This document shows positions 1 through 7,432 of a stretch of 11,445 bases of DNA, piece after piece. How positions within the stretch are numbered: position 1 is the first letter of the stretch; each line of letters opens with the position of its first letter. A program made the position numbers and the translations under genes. The stretch covers positions 177,651 through 189,095 of the forward strand of contig QKYT01000186.1 in the NCBI GenBank assembly GCA_003550305.1, given 5' to 3'. The notes beneath the pieces were generated by a model that worked only from the letters and a program-made list of their open reading frames with translations, was not told the origin of the DNA and did not search any database. Source of the DNA: Glomus cerebriforme. Its lineage: Eukaryota; Glomeromycota; Glomeromycetes; Glomerales; Glomeraceae.

Positions 1-373
1 AATACCACTCTAGTTTATACGAATTTTCTTTAATATTTAACAAATTAATGTTGAGAATTTTAAGAAATAGTTTGTTAATTAACGAGGAACGAAATTTTAA
101 AAATTTATAAACTCATGATAGATTCCACCATAACAATTTCTCCTAAAAGAGAGGAAAATTATACTCGCCCACTTAGTAATTACGCAGAAATCAATAATAC
201 AAAATACTACTTGTTTTATTTAACGTTAATTATTTATAATTTATAATTTACTTTTAAAAAATAGTCTAGTAATTATTTCCATTTTAAAAAAACCCAATTT
301 AAATATTTTTTTAAAAAAAAAACAGATTTGCGGTTATAAATAAAGAAAGGAATTAAAATAAAAAAAAATTGAT
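1..373. other. A+T-rich intergenic stretch, no gene seen
   Basis: I see no credible reading frame on either strand. The stretch is rich in A and T runs. A self-complementary T7A10 tract lies at 306-322, the same kind of tract that recurs around 7251-8104. Nothing else here supports a feature. Confidence 0.6.
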
Positions 374-573
374 ATGATCTTACGGTCGTTATGTACGTCA
401 GTGGCAATTTTGGCAATAGTCCTAGGAATATTAAGTAGGTTAGTATAATATTATTTATTTTTTTAGTATATGGTTTAAGTTTTAACCATTCAGTTCTTCC
501 AGTAATTGGTAATTTTGGAGAAAAATCATTTGATTCTTTTTATTTCCGATTTTATTTTATTTATTTTACTTAA
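374..573 (+). other. Doubtful small two-exon ORF with hydrophobic N-terminus
   Basis: An ATG at 374 opens about 20 codons reading MILRSLCTSVAILAIVLGIL, which has the look of a signal peptide or signal anchor: a short basic start followed by a run of I, L, V and A. In the unspliced frame it stops after 24 codons. Removing 435-466 (GTAGGT...TTTTTTAG, only 32 bp) joins it in phase to a second protein-like stretch, YGLSFNHSVLPVIGNFGEKS, that stops at TAA 571-573, giving about 55 residues. A 32-bp intron is shorter than fungal introns normally are, so either the intron has suffered a deletion or the model is wrong. I do not recognise the protein. It could be a small secreted peptide, the 5' end of a lost gene, or chance. 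Confidence 0.22.
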
Positions 574-1242
574 ACATGTTTTAGCCAGACAGCCTAATAC
601 TATATTTTACGTTTTTACTAACATAAAACATAAAACTAACGTAAGTTTCTATACGCCATTGTCGAATACAAAGGGTCTACTTTAAGCCTAATGATATATT
701 CTCTTCACCTTCATATAACCAAGTTTTAAAAAAAAAATACATTTGCATTTAAAAATTACTTCAAACATAAAATAAAATGAAAATAAAACAAAAAATTATA
801 ACGAACAAAAAAGAAACATATCTTTACAAGGCGAAATTTAAAATAAACGAAGCAAAAAAAAAAAACTATGAAAGGATTTATCTGAAAAGCGTCACGAAAA
901 ATCACGAGATATTTTTGTCTTCATTATCTGTCACGTGCGCCACAGCCGAATGTCGCCATTTCGTTGTATTTTTTCATTCTTTGGATAGTCATTTATAAAT
1001 AACTATTGTCAGCAGGTATTTTGTACCAGCAAACTAATTGATTTTATAAATGATAAAGCTTTATACTGGCGTAATTTGCGTAAATGTTTATCACCAAAAA
1101 AAGAGTTGGCGTACCATAAGTACATTGTCCTACGTAGCTTTTCAGGATGATCTATACACAGCGCAGCGTCGCTTTACGTGTTTTGCGTGCATTTTTTTTT
1201 TTTTTGATCAATAAATGACATTAATTTGTCTTTTTTAATAAA
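574..1242. promoter_or_regulatory. Upstream region of the Sel1-kinase gene
   Basis: No convincing gene lies here. The segment 890-965 and the segment 1130-1193 are less A+T-rich than their surroundings, and a CACGTG palindrome lies near 930. A T12 run occupies 1194-1205, about 40 bp before the ATG at 1243, as in many fungal core promoters. The bases just before the ATG are AAA, so the -3 position is a favourable A. No clear TATA element can be singled out in sequence this A+T-rich. Assigning promoter function is inference from position. Confidence 0.35.
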
Positions 1243-3335
1243 ATGTCATCAAACGATTATATCAATAATGCTATTGATAATTGTCTAATAGCAGCTGAAA
1301 ATGGGAATAAAATTGCGCAATATAATTTAGGTACTTGTTATCTATATGGAATTTGTGTTAAAAAAAATGTAGCTAAAACATTTAAATGGTATGAAATATC
1401 AGCTAAACATGGATTTAGTGAAGCACAAAATAGTTTAGGAAATTGCTATAAACTGGGTATAGGTATAGAAAAAGATCTGAAAAAAAGCATTTCATTGGTA
1501 TCAAAAAGCAGCAGAAAATGGAAACAATATTTCGCAATATAAATTGAGCATATGTTATAAATATGGGATTGGCGTTGAAAGAGATGCAGTTAAATCATTT
1601 GAATGGTATAAAAAATCAGTTGAACAAGAATATATTAATTCACAAAATAGTTTAGGAAATTTAATTTATTTCTATCAAAAAGCAGCAGAAAATGGAGATA
1701 AATTTTCTCAATATGATTTAGGTATATATTATCAATATGGAATTGGTATTGAAATGGATGTGGTTAAAGCATTTGAATTGTATAAGAAATCAGCCGAACA
1801 AGAATATATTGTAGCTCAAAATCAACTAGGATTATGTTATGAACAGGGTATAGGTACGGAAAAAGATTTAGAAAAGGCAATTTATTGGTATCAAAAATCA
1901 GTGAAAAACGGAAATAAAATTTCACAATATAACTTAGACAGATGTTATCAATATGGAATTGGCATTGGAAAAGATGAATTTAAAGCATTTGAGTGGTATA
2001 AAAATTCAGCTGAGCAAGGAAATAGTGATGCACAAAATAAGTTAGGATGTTTTTATGAACAGGGTATAAGTACGGAAAAAGATTTAAAAAAGTCACTTTT
2101 TTGGTATCAAAAAGCAGCAGAAAATGGTAATAAATTTTCACAAAATAATTTAGGCAGATGTTATCAATATGGATTTGGTATTGAAAATGATGAAGTTAAA
2201 GCATTTGAGTGGTATAAAATATCAGCTGAACAAGAAAATAGTGGAGCACAATACCGACTAGGATTATATTATGAACAGGGTATAGGTACAGAAAAAGATT
2301 TAAATAAGCAATTCATTGTATCAAAAAGCAGCAGAAAATGATAATGAAAGTGCCATGAATAGGTTAGCCATGTGTTGTTATCAATATGGAATTGGTATTG
2401 ATAAAGATGAAGTTGAAGCATTTAATTGGTATGAAAAATCAGCTAAAAAAGAACATAGTGATGCACAAAATAGGTTAGGAGTCTGTTATGAAGGAGGTAT
2501 AGGTACAAAAGAAGATTTAGAAAAAGCATTTAACTTGTATCAAAAAGCATTAAAAAATGGTAATAAATTTTCACAATATAATATGGCCAGATGTTATCAA
2601 GATGGAGATGGTGTTGATAGAGATGATGTTAAAGCATTTGAATTGTATAAAAAATTAGCTAAACAAGAACATAGTGATGCACAAAACCGACTAGGATTAT
2701 ATTATGAACAAGGTATAGGTACAGAAAAAAATATAAAAAAAGCAATTCATTGGTATCAAAAAGCAGCAGAAAATGGTAATAAATTTTCACAAAATAATTT
2801 AGGCAGATGTTATCAATATGGAGATGGTGTTGAAAAAGATGAAGTTAAAGCATTTGAGTGGTGTAAAATGTCAGCTGAACATGAATTTAGTGGTGCACAA
2901 AATATTTTAGGATATTTCTATGAAAATGGTATAGGTATAAGTAAAGATTTAGAAAAAACGATTCATTGGTATCGAAAAGCAGCAGAAAAAGGAGATAAGT
3001 CTGCACGATATAATTTAGGTAGATGTTATCGATATGGAATTGGCGTTGAACAAGATGAAGTTGAATCATTTGAATGGTATAAAAAATCAGCCGAACAAGA
3101 ATATATCGATGCACAAAATGAATTAGGAAATTACTATAAACAGGGTATAGGTACAGAAAAAGATTTAAATAAATCATTTTATTGGTATCAGAAAGCAACA
3201 GAAATTGGAGATAAAAATGCAATGTATAGTTTAGCCACTTGCTACAAAAAAGGTGAAGGGACAAAAAGGGATTTAGAAAAAGCCTTTTACTGGTCTCAAA
3301 AAGCAGCAGAAAATACTGAAAAAATTATTTTTGAA
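1243..3335 (+). repeat. Array of about 19 Sel1 repeats arranged as a 72-residue super-repeat
   Basis: Units of 36 residues (108 bp) follow the Sel1 pattern with conserved AQNxLGxCYxxGIG, EKDxxKA and WYxKSAE positions. Two types alternate strictly. One has WYQKAAENGNKFSQYNLGRC and leads into Y-Q-Y-G; the other has WYKKSAEQE with AQNxLG and leads into E-Q-G-I-G-T-E-K-D-L. The true period is therefore 72 residues (216 bp). One unit (about 1617-1676) lacks 14 residues in frame: after NSLGN it goes straight to LIYFYQK. Another (about 2370) carries one extra Cys codon (CC before YQYG). The last unit is partial and runs into the zinc knuckle. Sel1 arrays mediate protein-protein contacts, and the array probably recruits partners or substrates of the kinase. 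Confidence 0.9.
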
Positions 3336-4687
3336 AATTCTAATAGTATTGAAATATGTAAAGAATGCAAACAACCATATGTTGATTACTATTGGTGTCA
3401 ACAATGTAATACTAAACGATTTCAACAAAATGGACCAGTAAAAATGAATTTATTGATAAATTTATTCAAGAAGCACAACTAAATGCTAAAAATAGTTATG
3501 AAGTTTTGGAATGGATACCTTATAATAAATTGAAAGATATTAATTATCATGATAAAGGAGGATTCAGTGAAATTTATAAGGCTATCTGGTTAGATGGACC
3601 TATTGATAGTTGGAATTTTGATAAACAACAATGGAATAGATGGAATTTTCATAAGGGTTATGAGGTTATTCTTAAAAATCTTAATAACTCATCAAGTTTA
3701 GATAATAAATTTTTAAGTGAGGTATGATATTTAATAGTAAATTTGTTCATTCTTTTTATTAAAAATTATTAACTTTAATTATTTATATAGTGGAAGCATC
3801 ATTACAATTGTCAGAAAAAATCATTCTCAAAATTCATTCAATTCTTTGGAATTACTCAGGATCCAAATACTTTCAATTACATGATAGTAATGAGTTATGC
3901 AAAAGAAGGAAGCTTAAGAAAATGTTTATCTAATATAGTTAAATTTAAATGGCAATACAAATTACAATTATTAAAAAATATTATTTTGGGACTTAAGGTT
4001 ATACATGAATCAGATCTTGTTCATTGTGATCTTCATGATGGTAATATTTTGATATCAGATAATTATGAAACATATATTATTGATTTAGGATTATGTATAC
4101 CTATAAATAACTTACAAGATAAACATAATAACAATTATGGAGTTTTGCCTTATATGGCACCTGAAGTATTAAGGAATAAACCTTATACACCAGCAAGTGA
4201 TATCTATAGTTTATCAATGATAATGTGGGAATTTACATCAGGTATTCCTCCATTTAATAACAAAGCGCATGATCAATGCCTTAGTATAAGTATTTGCAAA
4301 GGAGAACGTCCAGAAATTATGAAAAATATTCCAAAATGCTATGTAGATTTGATGAAAAGATGTTGGGATTCAGATCCTTCCAAAAGACCAACCATTATAG
4401 ACCTTGAAAATACTATATCTCAATGGCTTAGTTATGTTAATGAACATTATAAAGTTAATGAATCAAATGATGATTTAGAATTTGTTATCAATATTAGTAT
4501 TGACAAACAACTAAGAGATATTATTAACGATTTTATAAAAGCCAATCAAGCTTCAGGACAGGAACAAGCTAATACACCATCTATTATACAATCACATCCA
4601 CAAGCATGTTATACAAGTCGCTTGCTTACTGTATTTTTTGATCAAAGAAACTCAGATGGTTTAGATGATTGTATTATTGTTTATTAA
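1243..4687 (+). CDS. Sel1-repeat / zinc-knuckle / TKL-type protein kinase, frame interrupted
   Basis: This is a modular signalling protein of about 1,125 residues once four single-base indels are allowed for. Residues 1 to about 700 are Sel1 repeats (alpha-helical, TPR-like protein-binding scaffold). A CX2C-X9-CX2C knuckle, probably zinc-binding, follows with its cysteine codons at 3357, 3366, 3396 and 3405. The kinase runs from about residue 756 to 1026. It has a glycine loop KGGFSEIYKA, the ATP-anchoring lysine in VILK (about 812), HCDLHDGN (catalytic Asp about 907, Asn about 912), DLG in place of DFG (about 925), MAPE (about 950) and RCWDSDPSKRP. The tail HPQACYTSRLL is typical of Rhizophagus kinases. 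The intron is 3722-3790. Frame breaks: one extra A in the A-run 1480-1486; one A missing after 2307 and one G missing after 2318; one T missing between 3430 and 3431. Net length 3,376 nt becomes 3,378 (1,126 codons) when these are undone, and no nonsense substitution is needed. I therefore favour assembly error over a pseudogene. The ATG at 1243 is the first in frame, after an in-frame stop. A specific substrate cannot be inferred. Confidence 0.85.
3722..3790 (+). other. Spliceosomal intron in the kinase N-lobe, 69 bp
   Basis: The donor is GTATGA directly after the GAG codon ending 3721, and the acceptor is TTATATAG ending 3790. Removal is in phase 0 and joins NKFLSE to WKHHYNCQKK, which runs on through QFFGITQDPNTFNYMIVMSY, the expected kinase hinge region. 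A TTAAC branch-site candidate is at 3769-3773, about 17 bp before the acceptor. The unspliced frame stops at 3725-3727. This intron is the clearest proof that the window is eukaryotic. Confidence 0.88.
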
Positions 4688-5160
4688 TTTTAAATAGTGT
4701 TTATTTATATTTTATTTTCATTTGCAAAATTTAAGTATAATACTCATGCTTTAATCTATATCTGAGTGGTATAGGTAGATTTTCTTATTATAAATTATTA
4801 TCAATATTGCTATGGATGATGCTTCATATTGTACTCTCTAATATCTTTATATGTTTTTTTACGAATTTTATTTTTGTTTATTGTTAATTATTATTATTAT
4901 TACTGTATATGATAAATTTTAAATAAATTTATTTAAACTTCTTGAGTTATTCTATCTATAAAATCTCATAATATACTAGGAAACGGAACCGTTATGAGTC
5001 TGGAGCAAACAAAAAAGCCATTACACGTGATCATAGTAAGAATCGCTTGTGACACCCATGTGACTGAAAATTTTCACGGTGCATAGAAATATAGTGCCCT
5101 GACTGCCCTCCGCTTTGCAGTGATATAATCTAATACATTATAAAATAAATTAATTTATAT
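4688..5160. other. 3' flank of the kinase gene
   Basis: No gene is seen. AATAAA at 4922-4927 is a plausible poly(A) signal for the Sel1-kinase transcript. The segment 4980-5125 is distinctly richer in G and C and holds an AACGG-AA-CCGTT palindrome near 4981, a CACGTG near 5025 and a direct repeat of TGTGAC. It could be a promoter relic or mobile-element relic. It is not a continuation of the minus-strand kinase relic in any frame I could read. Confidence 0.4.
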
Positions 5161-5341
5161 CTCATTTATAAATAAATTCCAATGTTTTTCAGAAAATTTT
5201 CGTTTCCAATTTTTATCCAATACCATATATATCCATCAATACATTTACTTTATATAATTTGCCAAACCCTCATTTTGTAATATACTTTATATCATAAAAT
5301 CTATCATAAGGTATCCATCCTAATACATCATCATTACCACT
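5161..5341 (-). pseudogene. Decayed kinase N-lobe fragment
   Basis: Reading from 5341 down to 5161 on the minus strand, three frames in succession give kinase N-lobe text. Frame one reads SGNDDVLGWIPYDRFYDIKY, then ITK, a TGA at 5272-5270, then GFGKLYKVN. After a shift comes IDGYIWYW, and after another shift DKNWKRKFSEKHWN and FINEI. The order matches the intact gene on the other strand: LEWIPYNKLKDINY, the glycine loop, the W-x-DG segment, the W-x-R segment and the FLxE segment. The TGA replaces the first glycine codon of the loop. The lysine-bearing VxLK segment is missing or unreadable, and no C-lobe follows. It is a non-functional relic of the same kinase family, but not a close copy of the neighbour, since many residues differ. 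Confidence 0.75.
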
Positions 5342-6243
5342 CTATAGTTTGATAAATTATTCAAGAAAATGATTGTAATAAACTTTATTGTATGAAATAA
5401 GTTAAATAATAAAACTATAAATTAATTACAGGCTAATTATTAATTTAAGGCAAAAAATTTATTTTTAAAGGTTCATTATATATTATCTATTGTCACATAA
5501 GGTATTTATATAGAAAAAATTAACAAATTTATTTATTACAATAAAAGACAAAAAGAGAAGCAGAAACTTTGGAAGTGTTCATTTTTTAGATTAAACACGA
5601 AAAATAAACAGTAATTTTACAGAATTATCTTGAGTTTTATTATGATGCATAACATTCATGGTAAATCTTCTGTTAAATTTAATAATATTCCAGCAAAAGT
5701 ATTGTGCTTAATAATTCAAAAATAGATACTAAAATGAACACCTTTTGCTGTTCATTCAAATTTCTCGAACGTACTGTATATAGTATAATCATAGGGATAA
5801 AGAGCATTGGAAAATGACTTTTATTTTAATTAATTAATATAAATCTAACTATACTTTGATTTTCTCTTAACCCTGGTTGGAAATTACCAACCAATTTTAA
5901 ACTGATGAACAATCCAATTATTACAAGAATTTATCAGCAACAATGGATTTGCTGCAAATAACCCTCATCTAGTTATAATAAATTTTTTGATAACCAACTA
6001 AATAAAGTAAAAATTGGTGTTTGTTCGCTGTTAATATTAATAAGTATTAATTAATATCAACACCCAAGTTGCACGACGAGGACGTCAACACCATTTGCAA
6101 CTCAAAAAAATGTTTAAATTCACTTTGGATATTGAGCGAAGTGATTGACCTGCTATAAAGAAAACCTGGTTTCAGTTAATAAATGATATATTAATAAAAA
6201 AAAACAGGATAAAAAATAAAAATCAAACAAATTCCAAAGATGT
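5342..6243. other. Gene-poor stretch with repeats and faint coding traces
   Basis: No gene can be called with confidence. An inverted-repeat pair sits at 5575-5741 (listed separately). From about 5875 to 6240 the plus strand holds several protein-like but interrupted stretches, for example P-K-L-H-D-E-D-V-N-T-I-C-N-S-K-K around 6065-6112 and KKTWFQLINDILIKKNR around 6160-6210, with a TGA between them in the same frame. A small hairpin (AGTTGCA at 6067-6073 and TGCAACT at 6096-6102) lies inside. These may be upstream exons of the possible gene ending at 6750, or relics. Confidence 0.3.
5575..5741. repeat. Inverted-repeat pair, MITE-like, 167 bp
   Basis: GTGTTCATTTT at 5575-5585 is matched by its exact reverse complement AAAATGAACAC at 5731-5741. 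The arms are 11 bp, and the 145 bp between them are A+T-rich with no reading frame I can support. No convincing target-site duplication is visible, so the miniature-transposon reading is only a possibility. Confidence 0.3.
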
Positions 6244-6356
6244 ACTTTTCCAGTAACTAACTACTTTCCGGTAACTAACTACTTGTCCAGTAACTAACTA
6301 CTTTTCCAGTAACTATCTACTTTTCCAGTAACTATCTACTTGTCCAGTAACTATCC
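6244..6356 (+). repeat. Minisatellite: six copies of a 19-bp unit
   Basis: The unit is ACTTTTCCAGTAACTAACT and variants. Copies are at 6244-6262, 6263-6280 (18 bp, one T missing), 6281-6299, 6300-6318, 6319-6337 and 6338-6356. Copies 3 and 6 have G for T at position 5. Copies 1-3 end ACTAACT, copies 4-5 end ACTATCT and copy 6 ends ACTATCC. The array therefore reads as two trimers of about 57 bp. The unit length is not a multiple of three, so the array is unlikely to encode protein repeats. It may lie in an intron upstream of the exon at 6392. Confidence 0.93.
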
Positions 6357-6391
6357 TAGTTTACCTAGTAAAAACCAGGCGAATTTTACAG

Positions 6392-6750
6392 ATAACACCA
6401 AATGGTATTAAAGGAAATGCTATACATAAGGCGCACAGCTCTACCCTCTACTTGTTATGGGCCAAAGTAGAAAACCATCGGACAGTTTCAGGCTAAGAGA
6501 AAACTACACAAATATTTAATATAATTAAAATTTTGCTTCATCATTTTCTACTAAAGACAATTCAATATCCAAGACTCTTATAGAAGAAAAGAATTGTCAA
6601 GGAACCTCTAAAAGAGTGAAGAAAAATCAGAAATATTGGGAAACTAAAGGTATATATATACTTTTTTAAATTCTAAATTTTGATATAACATTTACATAAT
6701 ACTCATATTATTATATCATTATTATAATATTTTGTACAGATTTAGAATGA
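6392..6750 (+). other. Possible last three exons of an unrecognised gene
   Basis: A strong acceptor, ATTTTACAG, ends at 6391. The following frame reads ITPNGIKGNAIHKAHSSTLY then LLWAKVENHRTVS to 6491. A second open stretch, 6557-6649, reads DNSISKTLIEEKNCQGTSKR then VKKNQKYWETK. It is followed by a well-formed intron 6650-6739 (GTATAT...TTTTGTACAG, 90 bp). Splicing that intron gives DLE and a TGA stop at 6748-6750. Joining the first two exons in phase needs an intron at 6492-6556 that starts GC rather than GT (CAG/GCTAAG) and ends CTAAAG. The C-terminal part is Lys-rich and hydrophilic. I do not recognise a family. The 5' end is not found; an in-frame TAA lies at 6329-6331 within the minisatellite. 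It could be a live gene's end, or a relic. Confidence 0.35.
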
Positions 6751-7432
6751 CTCATATTTAATATATATATATTATATTTATAAGGTAATATATGAACTAT
6801 AGTATATGAGTCATATGCAAGCAACGTAGATTACTTTCTAAATAAGTAAATGGTGTGATTTTTAAGGGGGTCACAGTTATTACAATCATTATAATGAATC
6901 AACCAGATAATCATTTATAAAAAAATTTTATATCAGAAATTTCTCTTTGACACCTCCAGTTAAAAGATCAGAAGAAATTACACTTTTAAAGGATTACCAA
7001 TTATAATTTTTATAATTAATAGTAAGTAACTTATTAATATTTAGCTTTAAAGTGTGTAAATCATATGATTATCACATGACCCAAGTAGTACATGTTGTAA
7101 TACTTGATTTGTAGCAGTAATTTCATATATTTAAAGTACAACTTATAATATCAGGATTTATATCGTAACAATTAGGAATTTTTGCCCATGTGATTTTAAA
7201 ATCACGTAACACAATGAGACAATTATATGTGGTCACGTGAAATGAATAAGTTTTTTTTTTTAAAAAAAATTCTTTTATTAACATATTAATAAAAACAAAA
7301 TAATAAAAAAAATAAAAACAACATAATAAGAATATAATAATTATACATTTATATAAAGAAATGAATAATAATTAAACTATTTTTTTTTTATAAAAAAAAA
7401 AATTAGGTCTATAATATATATTTTAATTTAAA
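6751..7432. other. Intergenic region with E-box-like cluster and T(n)A(n) tracts
   Basis: No gene is supported. Between 7062 and 7239 there are CATATG (7062-7067), CACATG (7073-7078), CATGTG (7187-7192), CACGTA (7203-7208) and CACGTG (7234-7239). The third and fourth form the arms of a palindrome with the perfect core GTGATTTTAAAATCAC at 7190-7205. T11A8 lies at 7251-7269 and T10-AT-A11 at 7380-7402. A short open stretch near 6915-7005 (ending K-R-S-E-E-I-T-L-L-K-D-Y-Q-L and a stop) is too short to call. Confidence 0.45.

Noticed and set aside
777..998. 73-codon open frame on the plus strand
   Set aside because: The first half is Lys, Ile and Asn from A-rich DNA, no domain is visible, and it lies in the upstream region of the main gene. 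No intron or homologue-like motif supports it.
1480..2320. Introns as an explanation for the frame changes in the Sel1 array
   Set aside because: The repeat register continues base by base across each break, so nothing is inserted; only single-base length changes fit.
2887..3264. 125-codon open frame on the minus strand
   Set aside because: It is the antisense shadow of the Sel1 repeats; its own periodicity mirrors the 216-bp repeat.
1243..3330. Bacterial Sel1 protein or bacterial transfer
   Set aside because: Sel1 repeats also occur in bacteria, but the same gene carries a eukaryotic kinase and a spliceosomal intron, and base use matches the rest of the window.
4750..4800. tRNA D-arm-like text CTGAGTGGTATAGGTAGA
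   Set aside because: No B-box, no anticodon arm and no acceptor pairing follow at the required spacing.
6244..6356. CRISPR-like array
   Set aside because: The 19-bp units are directly adjacent with no spacers; it is a minisatellite in eukaryotic DNA.
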